A stretch of 64,000 nucleotides of DNA from assembly GCA_002914845.1 (NCBI GenBank), contig JXTC01000095.1:77162-141161 (forward strand). The letters are read 5' to 3'. Positions 12,181 through 22,452 of this stretch are shown here, one piece after another. Position 1 is the first letter of the stretch; every line of letters starts with the position of its first letter. The notes beneath the pieces were generated by a model that did no database searches, had not been told where the DNA came from, and saw nothing but the letters and a program-made list of their open reading frames with translations. Both the position numbers and the translations under genes were made by a program. The DNA is from Trema orientale. Taxonomy: Eukaryota > Streptophyta > Magnoliopsida > Rosales > Cannabaceae.

Positions 12181-12845
12181 CCCTTCTGCCGCTTCTTGTG
12201 GGAAAGAAAGACATTACTTAGACAAGCTTGGATGTAGGCCCATTGTTTGAGCAAACTTGGGCTCCTATATCATAAGCCCGAGCTCAGGCCCAGGCCCAGG
12301 CTCAGGCCCATTTTAGTTATTGCATACTACCCAGATGATTTCAGTTGTCAAATAAAATTAATATTTGGTTGTATACTTTAGATTCATTCCTCCTTTGAAA
12401 CATTACTTTGAATTTGTTGATGGTATTCATTGTGTGAACTATTTTCATGAAATATTATTGTCATGGACACTGTTATTCACATTATTTACTTTCTTTCGTA
12501 TATAAACATTAACATATATCATCGTATATGTGACAGATTATTCTTTCGAGTATAGAAATCTGCATATCTCATTATACATGTACTAGTGTAATAGAATGTG
12601 ACGGCAATGAATGACGTGGTTACATGTGTAGTTATCAAACAGCAACAGTTGGTTGGTGCACAAAACAAGAGAAGGCGCAAGAAGTAGAATATACATAACA
12701 CAATACACATTGTTTCTTAAAGTATCTAATGGTCCCAGAAAGGGATGCATGGATATGTTATTACTACATGGTACCCAAATTGCAAACTGTCATGATAGTG
12801 GCCTTGTTATATAGTCCTTTTGTTATCCTCTTCTATTTTCTTTTT

Positions 12846-12879
<34 letters not shown>

Positions 12880-14284
12880 GTATCTCCCTTGGTCGATAAG
12901 GAGTTCCATGGCTGATTAATAAGTATCACAATTCTCGTAGTAATGTGCCAATTTATATAACATATATATATATATATATATATCAATGGTATTTAAGAAA
13001 TAATAATAAAGAAATTGGAACTTATAAATCTATCAATATTTGGACTATGTATATTCATAGTTTTAATAATAAATTTATCCCCATTTAGAATTACTAAAAA
13101 GACAATCTAGAATTAAATACACCTATTATGTTATATATAGCACCAGCACCTAAGTAAGGAGAAAAAAAATATAAACATAAGAATTTCCTTAAATAATATA
13201 AGGAATTTATTTTTTTCATTCTTCAAAATCACCTACAAAAATTAATAATTGAGCAATAATATCCAAGAATTTAGAAAATGCAAAAGCAAGAAAAAGAAAA
13301 AGAAAAAGAAGGGATGATACAAACAGAATTGAGTTTTTTTTTTTTTAAATATAGCCGCATAAACTTTTCATCTTTTTCTTATTACGTGCTAGGAACTACC
13401 TCTATATATTAGAATAATTTTACAAATCTATGAGAATTTGAAGATTTTATAAATTTATAGTATTTTACTTTATTTTACTATGTATTAATCATCTAATTTT
13501 AAAGAAATTTCGAATTAGGAATGGAGCATATAAAAATATATATTTGATATATATTTAGGTGCTAGATAACTAGGATAATTGCTATTATATGAACCTTAAT
13601 CTCATATATATATATATATATTGGACAGCAAGAAGGAAAAAAAGAAGTAATAAAATTCTTATATTTATCGTTTTGGGAGAGAATGAAAATGAAAAACAAT
13701 TTATCAAAAGAATGAAAAGCAGGAAAAGTTTGAAAAAAAAAAAAAAATTTGATGCGATTGATGGTAATTGTTAAATAAATAAATAAATAAATTTTTTAAA
13801 AAAAATTCAAAATATACAATAAAATAGAAATCTATAAAATAAAAAAAATGTATTTTTAGAATGTAAAAAATATACAAAAAAAAAAGCAATAAAATAAATA
13901 TTTTGTAATGTACAAAGAAAATGAATATACAAAATTCATTTGTCGATACATTTAGAACTTTCCTAAAGAAATTTGGTCTTTTCATCATTTGTTCACCCCA
14001 ACAAAAAATAGTTTTTTTTTTTTTTCCTTTCCTTTGTAACACAGCCGAAGAAACAGATGGTTTTTTTAACTTTTATTCTAAATAAATCAATGTAACACCA
14101 TGAGAGCATTTCATCGTTTGAACAGGATTTTTTTTTTATAATAAAAAAAAAAGAAGAAGAAAAGAACCAGAAATTTTTCACCAAAAACACATTGCCTTCT
14201 CTTTTTTCCCCCTTCTTTTTGGTGGATAATGGCATTAGTATTGTTCTAAATACCAATGGTTGTGCATAATAATATAATACATAT
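12181..14284. other. AT-rich gene-poor spacer
   Basis: No gene recognised. Contents: repeated GGCCCAGGCTCAGGCCCA-like motifs near 12285-12312, a long T run (about 12846-12876), TA microsatellites (12960-12983, 13602-13621), AAAAAG repeats near 13290-13308 and A runs around 13733-13747. Short open frames are products of the low-complexity sequence. Confidence 0.6.
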
Positions 14285-14493
14285 GGGCACCAATCCAGTT
14301 TCTTTTTTTTTTTTTTTAAACCTATACATAGGTATTATTTTGACTAATTAAAATATATCATGCAAATTTTTTTTATAGTAAAAAATAAGAGAGAGAGAGA
14401 AATAACATTAATAGTGTACGTCTTTTTATATATATCACTATAGTGATTGGATCGCCATCTAACGGCTAAAAAAATACCTATTAGATTGGAAAC
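14285..14493 (+). mobile_element. TA-microsatellite-associated MITE, copy A
   Basis: About 209 bp starting GGGCACCAATCCAGT and ending in a degenerate inverse (TTAGATTGGAAAC), with inner landmarks CCTATACATAGGTA, TTATAGTAAAAAATAAGAGAG, TAACATTAATAGTG and GGATCGCCATCTAACGGCTA. TA-rich sequence adjoins both ends. Copies B and C share the same order of landmarks. Confidence 0.8.
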
Positions 14494-16188
14494 TATATAT
14501 ATATATATATCAAGGTGTTGATATTCTCCTCATTAGACTACTTTAAGTGAAGATATATTAATCCTAAAGATACTACAAAATTATACCAAAAAGGAAATAG
14601 ATGAATTTTGGAGTTGTGTATATTTAGGCACTACTAATATTCAATGATGAAGCCAGAAATCTATTTCACAGAGGCAAACATAGAAATCAAAATCTTAAGT
14701 TAGCTAAAATATAGATGCAATAAAGGTCGATTTGCTATTTTTTTTTTTCAAGTTTAATCTCACCCTATTCGATGTTATATTATTATTATTTTCTCATATA
14801 TATAATAACGAGTGCAATTTTTATTTCAAAAATATCTTCGAAATTCGTGATAGAAAGCTTACTTATTTTATAAAATTTACAAACTAGGAAAAGAAAACAA
14901 AATGATATAAGAGTTACATACATGTTACTTTTTACATAATATATATTTCAAAATGATTAAACATCATAATTAACTGTGCAGATAAAGTAAAAAACTTCTT
15001 AAAAAGAACTACAAATATGAAATATTTAGGCTAATCTACCAATATATAATTGTATAAATGCACACATGTCTCACATATATTCAACATAAAATTATTTTTT
15101 CCAATTTTATGCATAGCCTAATATAATATAATATACCATAACATAACTTAACATAACAATTGGTAGTTGTTTAAACCAATAAATTTTAGGCAACAAATAA
15201 TTTTTTGATAAAAGTTTGAGAGAAAAAAAAATATAAAGGTGATGGTAAACTATTAGAATTTCAAACTAAATAGATTTATGATATTTAAAGATTAAATTTT
15301 TAAATTAGGTTGAGTACAGAAATATTAAATTTAATGAGAAAAATTATAAAGTAATTAATTTAATATACATGTAATATATTATATTTATATAAAGGATTCT
15401 CTTTACAAAAATATGCCCCTTGTCTTAGCGTGGCTCTGTCACCGGTAGATTTTTATCTATTTATTGTATGCGTATCGATAATATACATGAGTACTATTAT
15501 TTAACCTGTTTTGGTTCTTCTTAGTATCGATAATATAGGCTTTTTCTATCAGGTGATCAATGCTTTTACATGTGGATCCTATTCTTAAATAAGAGCCACA
15601 TCAGTTCGTGAAATTATCCCGCTCGAAATAATTAGCTTTTTACATAATACATACATAAGATCATAAAGCTTCGATCATGGGAAACTACACAGGCAACATT
15701 CCATAATAAACTACACAAGCAACATTCGATCATGGGAAACTACACAAGCTTCGATCATGTATTCGTATGCCCGCCTTTCTTTTATTTAATTTAGAAGCAA
15801 TTCTTATAATCATCATCCTTTACTCAAATTATTTATAATCACCTAAAAAGGGGTAGTCTTTAATTCTTGGCATCTGGCATCACATGGGTAAAGTGGTCCA
15901 TCACCTGAAAATTATGTGGTCCCTCATATTAATTACATAATACCTACTTTCAAGGAAAAAAATGTCTATATAATACCTTAATGTTACTTAACTATCAATT
16001 TCCTAGGGAATAAAAATAAAAATAAAATCTTAATTTGATTATTAGATTTTCCAAATATATATATATATATAAATTAAACATTATGCATGTTCTAACATAT
16101 GCTATATATATATATTGGTTCTCAATCTAATAGATACTTTTTTTTTACTTATGTATAAGAATGTTTTTTAGCCATTGGATATATATAT
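14494..16188. other. AT-rich spacer
   Basis: No gene recognised. Holds a short direct repeat around CGATCATGGGAAACTACACA (15673-15756, two full copies plus parts), ATAATATAAT-type runs, and a minus-oriented partial copy of the TA-associated MITE at about 16117-16179. Confidence 0.55.
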
Positions 16189-16413
16189 GGGCACCAATTG
16201 AGTAAGTATTTACCTATACATATATATCATTTTAGTCAATTAAAATTTATTATGCATATTTTTTTATAGTAAAGAAATAGGAGAGATAAATGGCATTAAT
16301 GATGCACGTTTTTTCATATATATTATTATCGTTGTTGGATCACTGTTAAATGATGATTCAATAGCTAAAAAAAATATCTATAAATAGATTAAAAAAAAAT
16401 ACCCTACTGATTG

Positions 16414-16418
<5 letters not shown>
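16189..16418 (+). mobile_element. TA-microsatellite-associated MITE, copy B
   Basis: About 230 bp starting GGGCACCAATTGAGTA, sharing with copy A the order ACCTATACATATATATCATT, TTATAGTAAAGAAATAGGAG, GGCATTAATGATGCACG and GTTGGATCACTGTTAAATGA. It ends CTGATTGACAAC. It runs directly into a perfect TA microsatellite (16420-16460) and is preceded by TATATATA. Confidence 0.75.
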
Positions 16419-16464
<46 letters not shown>

Positions 16465-17383
16465 TTTATTTCTGTGATCTTACGAGTTACTATATAGCTG
16501 CTTTACGAGAGAACGATTCGAACCACGTACTTACTGAATAGTACAAAGTAGGCTTACGAAAGAGAATTTGAATCGATTCCTATAAATATATATATATATA
16601 CATAATACGCATTATTAATTAATATCCCATTTCTAATTCGTTCATACCTAGTCCTCACCCTTTCAAACTTCATTCAAGTCTCGGACTCTTATTAATTATT
16701 CACGATTATTTTTTAATATTCTATTACGAACTTATTAATGAAGAATATAGTCAAGATAAGACTTCGTTAAAGAATCATATAATCTTGATCCAAAAGTGTA
16801 TGTCCTCAACGTTATCAATCGCGTAAGCAAAATTATACTAGCCACTTACAAGTCTGAAAAATTGATGATTTGATGTGGTCGATCGACTTTCTATTTTCTT
16901 TTGTAGATTATATGCTAATTAGATAGATCCATTGCTCGCGTCTCTTATTGGACACAGAGTAAACGTTATTAATGAGCTTGAAAAGTAACTTTGAAACATT
17001 TGATTTGAAAATAAGAAAAGTTGATTTTTTTTTTTTAAGAAAAAGACAAGAACATTAATGGAACAAAAATATGTTCAAATTGTGAATGAAGTAATATTGG
17101 CCGGATATGATCGAATATTTTCCAATATCTAAAAGTGGTCTAATTTTCTTCAACCCCAATAATTGTGCTGTGCTGAAGGAGAATATACCTCAATTGCTCT
17201 TTTTTCGTTATGATAATTTAATATATATATATATATATACCTCTTATTTTAATAATATATAGCGTACTTGATATTAATATAAGCACGTAACATTTGGACC
17301 GGTTTTTTTTTTTAAATTTTTGGGAAGCTTTAATTCCAAATTGAAATATTGGGACAATTTAATAAGTCACACATTTTACTTTA
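16419..17383. other. AT-rich spacer with TA microsatellites
   Basis: No gene seen. TA runs at 16420-16460, 16586-16600 and 17220-17240; a degenerate direct repeat around CTTTACGAGAGAACGATTCG at 16500-16570. Confidence 0.55.
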
Positions 17384-17551
17384 GAGCAATGTTATAGGGC
17401 ACCAGTGTGACATATCTGTTTGTCACTGGATGATTTAATTAATAAACTGGGTCCCACATGGATCTCACTTAAATTATAATTATGATTAGTCAGTGACAGA
17501 CTGACACATCACTGTGGTACTGGGCACCACTAGTGTCCTATAGCATTATTC
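17384..17551. mobile_element. MULE-like MITE, 168 bp
   Basis: Perfect 9-bp target duplication TTTACTTTA (17375-17383 and 17552-17560). Terminal inverted repeats begin GAGCAATGTTATAGGGCACC on the left and GAATAATGCTATAGGACACT on the right (read inward), a few mismatches apart. A 9-bp duplication and long terminal repeats point to the Mutator superfamily. No ORF. Confidence 0.9.
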
Positions 17552-18262
17552 TTTACTTTATAATGAGCACGCCAATTTAATAAAGTCAGCTTATGAAATA
17601 TATCTATGGTATTTGATAGGCCTGTGGACCCCAGTTTACATTCAGAATTCTGAGTGTTACAATGTCTCATTTTTGTGTTTGAAGACTTGTCCAGAGCAAT
17701 TCCAGAATAAATGTCAAAATTAGAATAAGATGACGATCAAAATCAGCAAGTATTTTAGATAAACTTTCCCTTTTCCCAAAACAAGCTTATGATTTTGATA
17801 ATCTTGCATGTATATCCTCATCATGATCGTCATCATCATCACCCTTGAGGCTGAAATATGGCAAAGTCGGTTTCTAAAAGAAGGAAATCATTTAATCAAT
17901 ACACACTCGGCCAACTTTTCATACACGACAAAGAGAAGAATAGTATATATATCCAACATAAATGCATATGCATTCAATAAACTCGTTTGTACGTCTATTA
18001 CACATTTTTAGGCCATCATTCTTTTGGAAATAGAAAAAGAAAAAATAATCTTATGTGCAAATGATATTAAATCGCACTTGGAAAAGGCATATCCACTTGC
18101 TCGATCATCTCAAAAAACGTGGTACATTCGGTTGCATGCTTCTCTCACCACCTCCACCAATTATTGCTGCAGCCACATTAATACATAGTTTTTCTTCTTT
18201 TTTTTTTTTTTTTGCTTAAATACTTATTTATAAATATTATATTGATTAACATAATATATATA

Positions 18263-18498
18263 GGTTGCCAATCCAGTATTTTTTTTTTTACGTATGTGTA
18301 GGTATTTTTTTTAGCCGTTGGATCATCATTTAATAGTAATCCAACAGTTATAATGAGGTGCATAAAAAGACGTGCATCATTAATGCTATTTCTCTCTCTT
18401 ACTTTTTAGAATAAGAAAATATGCATGATAAATTTTCATTGGCCAAATTGATACCTATGCATAGGTTAAAAAAAAAAAAACCTACTGGATTGGTGCCC
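18263..18498 (-). mobile_element. TA-microsatellite-associated MITE, copy C
   Basis: About 236 bp in opposite orientation to copies A and B: it ends TACTGGATTGGTGCCC and starts GGTTGCCAATCCAGTA, so its ends form a good inverted repeat. It shares the inner landmarks TAGCCGTTGGATCATCATTT, GACGTGCATCATTAATGC and CCTATGCATAGGTT. TA runs adjoin both sides. A further minus-oriented partial copy follows at about 18511-18590. Confidence 0.8.
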
Positions 18499-19074
18499 AT
18501 ATATATATATATGATTTTCAATCTAATAGATATTTTTTTTCTTATTTATAAGTATTTTTTTTAGTCATTAGGTCAATTATTTAACGACTATTATAATTTG
18601 TGTAATTGGAAAATAATAATAAAAAAATAATTATTTAATATTTTTTACTTTTTATTTTTATCCTGAAAATTGTGTATAATGATTTTTAATTATACAAGAC
18701 AATATAAGTCACCTATAACATATGTGGTTTCTGTGACTTTCGAAAAACTTTTGCGCCTACATACAATATTTGAAAGTACGCGTAGTTAATTAACTTCGAA
18801 TTAAGTACACATGAATTTGAGTTTTTTTAATTTCCTACATAACAATATTTAATTTAGGGATTATATAAAGAATCATGTTGTCAAATAATAACTTCTTCGG
18901 TTTTCGGAGATTTTGTTTCTTCTTCTCTTAATTCTGTGATCAAGTACTAGGTAGTACTGATTATATAACCGCTTTAATTCCACAAGTACTTCTCAAATAT
19001 ATATATCAAGAGTACTCATGTCATATATAAACTAATTTTGATCTATGCTAAGTAGATAAACATACGGGCACGTG

Positions 19075-19200
19075 TAGAGGCGTCCCTACGTAAGGTCCTG
19101 TTTATACATCGTTTGATGGGAATCTGTGTATAAACAGATGCTTCACAGATTCTCATCAAACGATGTATAAACAAAGGCCTTACATAGGGCGCTCCTACTA
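19075..19200. repeat. Long near-perfect hairpin (inverted repeat, about 55-bp arms)
   Basis: The left arm (GTTTATACATCGTTTGATGG... ATCTGTG) pairs with the right arm (CACAGAT... CATCAAACGATGTATAAAC) around a loop of about 15 nt; the outer parts (TACGTAAGG with CCTTACATA; GGCGTCCC with GGGCGC) also pair with few mismatches. Either a short foldback transposon or a small-RNA precursor; no clear target duplication is visible. Confidence 0.85.
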
Positions 19201-19750
19201 TAGCCACTTCCTAAACATATATATATATATTTCCTCAAAAGAAAAAATATATATATATATATGGTGCCCTGTATGTATATATGTATATATGTTAAAAAAG
19301 GGGCCGTGGAGAAGCATTACCATGTTATAGGTACAATATGGTATAATCAATATCAACGTCATATAGTTATCATATTTCAAGTTGACACTGCACATGATAA
19401 AGACTATGCACCTTTCTTACTTTTTCAGCTTAATTTGTTTTTCCATTTATATATATATATATATATATATAGATTGAGGAGTCTTTTTGCATATATTTAA
19501 CGTTTAGTTCTTTTATTTTTTAACGTATATATATATATATATATATTTTGAAGGGCATGTACCATCCGAAGCAATAATTGAAACAATATCTGGTCAATCA
19601 TCACCGAACAAATAAAATAGTATAGTATAATTTAATTCACAAATAATTGAAAAAAAAAAAAAAGAATACAGTGAGAGATCTTGCGGCTATATGAGCAGTA
19701 CTACTAAACCAGGTAGGGACGCCACGTATAGCAGCCCCCTCTCTTTGGTA

Positions 19751-19763
19751 CTTATATATATAG
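19751..19763 (+). promoter_or_regulatory. Possible TATA box of the HLS1-like gene
   Basis: TTATATATATAGG lies about 245 bp before the start codon, followed by non-AT-rich sequence (GAGGCACAGAATGGG) in which transcription could begin. TA runs are common here, so this is only a positional guess. Confidence 0.35.
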
Positions 19764-19923
19764 GGAGGCACAGAATGGGACTTGGAAAACGTATAACAAA
19801 AGAAGAAGAAAAAACTATACCCATTTAGCTATAGATACACTGCTACTCTAGCTAGTGATCATCAATATCTTCTATTGTAATTAAGAGTTTTTCCCTGTGT
19901 AGAGGACCATAAATATTGGTGCT

Positions 19924-19924
<1 letters not shown>

Positions 19925-19969
<45 letters not shown>

Positions 19970-20002
19970 ACACACACACACACATACATATATATATATA
20001 TT
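19925..20002. repeat. Compound TA-CA-TA microsatellite in the HLS1-like 5' leader
   Basis: About twenty TA units, then ACACACACACACA, then a second TA run, ending only a few bases before the start codon at 20006. It creates an in-frame Tyr/Ile-rich open frame that I do not accept as coding. Confidence 0.95.
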
Positions 20003-20005
20003 ACT

Positions 20006-22452
20006 ATGGTGCTAGTGAAGATTGCCGCAGCTGAGCAATCACCAAGAGTGGCTGATCAGCAAGGGGTTGTGGTGATCAGAGAGTATGATGAAGGGAGAGA
20101 TAAGGTGGCGGTGGAGGAGCTTGAGAGGCGCTGCGAGGTCGGTGGCAGCCGCCGCGGTAGGCCTTCGCTTGTCACCGACCTCATGGGCGACCCAATTTGT
20201 CGTGTCCGCCATTTCCCAAGTCACATCATGCTGGTATAATATCAATCTCTTATCTTGTGTGTGTACATAACATGTTTTTTTTCTTTAAAAGAAAAAAAAT
20301 ACAAAGAAAACATATGTGAATATATATACACACATGTATAGGCACATTTTGAAGGAATATAAACACACATACATTTATATAGTTTGTTAAAATTTGCCGG
20401 TTGAAGAATATTATAAAAATTAGATTGATTATACAGTATCATTTCATTTTACATGTTATTAGAAAGAACATTATTAGATTAATATTACGTAGCTAAGTTT
20501 TTCCCTCTTAACAATTTTATTAATATGTAATGACTATTAATTGCAGGTTGCTGAGTATGGGGAAGAAAAGGACATTGTGGGAGCAGTAAGGGGTTGTGTG
20601 AAAAACGCCACAAGAGGGAGTTCACTTTATGCAAAGCTGGCATATGTTTTGGGACTAAGAGTCTCTCCCACGCACAGGTACTTTCCTTTACATAAATTTC
20701 TCTCATTTTTTTTTTTTTTTTTCAAATTTCCTACTTAACCGTTACTGTAATTTATTAAAGCCCTCAAAAGAAATTGGGAGTTATATACGCATGACGTTTG
20801 AGTACTAGTTGTCCTATATAACAGACAGTTCTCAACATTGATTTCTTCGATTTACTTGCATTTTTCTTATATATGTCTTTATTGATCAATGATCAAGAAC
20901 TTTTNAAGAAGAGAGATTAGATTCTACTATAAAGAGAAGAGGAAATGTTCCTCGTATCATGGAAAGGAGCTAAGAGCTTAGCTAGCTAGCCTGTCATTGA
21001 AACATGCATCCACTAGGAGAGAAGCTGCTTTTACTAAACATTAATAAAATTCAGATAGAATGTCGCATTCTCATTTGCTCCATTGTCTCTACTTAATTTT
21101 TTTTTATTTTAAAAAAAAAAAAGTTTCTAAATATTATGGTTCATCCACACAGTGTGATCCACCACTACTTTTAATTAATTCTTTTTGTTATTATTTTCTT
21201 GTTCCCCTCCTTTTGTCCCCTTTATGTTTTGTTTTTCTCATTGGCCTACTAGACAACAGTCTCTCTCAGATGTGACCCCCAATATCAATTGCATCTTATG
21301 TTTTTCTCTTTCAATATCCTTTTACACTATCATATATATCCTAAATGTTCCTTATAACTTTTTCAATAAGACCCACTTTAGAAAGTACCCTCACCCCACT
21401 AGATTTTTCTTCGCGTTATTTTTGTCACCATGCAAACAACTAGCTAGCTAGTATCAAAGCTGTCCACTTGTTAGTGCAGCATTACTGATTTTCAATCAAT
21501 TGTATGTTCTGTTATATAAATATTTGTACACTATTACGTGACATTGACAGATACGTTAATTCGTTTATACAGGAGACTTGGCATCGGCACAAAATTAGTG
21601 AAACGACTAGAAGAGTGGTGCAAGGAAAATGGGGCGGAGTACGCATACATGGCCACGGACTGCACCAACGAGCCCTCTATCAATCTATTCACGAAAATAT
21701 GTGACTATACCAAATTTCGCACCCCCACCATGTTGGTGCAGCCAGTTCACGCTCACTCCAAGTCCATACCCTCGGGTGTTGCCATTATTCAACTCCCTCC
21801 TGAGCTTGCGGAGTCGATATACCGCCAAATCTTCGCCAATTCGGAATTCTTCCCCAAAGACATAGACGCCATTTTGGCTAGTAACCTCAACTTGGGGACT
21901 TTCATGGCCGTACCAAAGAAGTCCCTCCCCAAATGGGACCCAAGAGAAACGTTTCTTCCTCCAAGTTTTGCAATACTAAGCGTGTGGAACACTAAGGAAG
22001 TGTTTAAGTTGCAAGTGAAGGGTGTCTCGGCGCTGACCTACGCATGTTGCGTAGGGAGTCGGGTTTTGGATGCATGGATGCCATGGCTCAGGTTGCCTTC
22101 GTTCCCTGATGTTTTTAGGCAGTTTGGAGTTTATTTTATGTACGGGCTCCACATGGAAGGCAAGCAAGGGGTGAGGCTCATGAGGTCTCTATGCACCTTC
22201 GCGTATAACATGGCTAGGGACGATGGAGGGTGTGGGGCCGTGGTGGCCGAGGTGGGGCAAAGGGACCCTGTTAGAGAAGCAATTCCCCACTGGAGGAAGT
22301 TCTCATTGGCGGAAGACCTTTGGTGCATCAAGAAACTTGCGGACGTGAAGCAGGGAGGAGGAGAGAGTGAGACCGAGAGACATGAGCCGTCCAATTGGCT
22401 AAATTCCCGATCATCGTCACCGGTGATTTTTGTTGACCCGCGTGACTTTTGA
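20006..22452 (+). CDS. HOOKLESS1-like probable N-acetyltransferase (GNAT family)
   Basis: GNAT-type acetyltransferase of the plant HLS1 family; HLS1 controls apical-hook formation through auxin and ethylene responses. Three exons join in phase: 20006-20233, 20547-20677, 21573-22452, giving 412 residues. Residues 1-20 are variable; the GNAT domain starts at VVVIREYDEGRDKVAVEEL and includes CRVRHFPSHIMLVAEYGEE. It continues with the acetyl-CoA loop LGLRVSPTHRRLGIGTKLVK, in which R-R-x-G-x-G is the signature, and YMATDCTNEPSINLF. The C-terminal half carries the family-specific EFFPKDIDAIL, LGTFMAVPK, SFAILSVWN, VYFMYGLHMEG, HWRKFSLAEDLWCIKKL and the closing FVDPRDF. The ATG at 20006 is chosen because the open frame upstream is microsatellite translation. 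The second intron (20678-21572) contains one undetermined base at 20905. Family membership is firm; which paralogue it is cannot be told. Confidence 0.92.
20905..20905. other. Single undetermined base
   Basis: One N in intron 2 of the HLS1-like gene; no effect on the coding sequence. Confidence 0.99.

Larger units (their letters stand above)
18591..20005. other. Spacer and probable promoter of the HLS1-like gene
   Basis: No gene recognised. Contains several TA runs (19217-19230, 19245-19262, 19449-19472, 19526-19546), the hairpin at 19075-19200 and, at its right end, the promoter and leader of the acetyltransferase gene. Confidence 0.5.

Noticed and set aside
19916-20239. Longer ORF extending upstream of the HLS1-like start
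   Set aside because: The extra 30 residues are translated TA/CA microsatellite; the family start fits the ATG at 20006.
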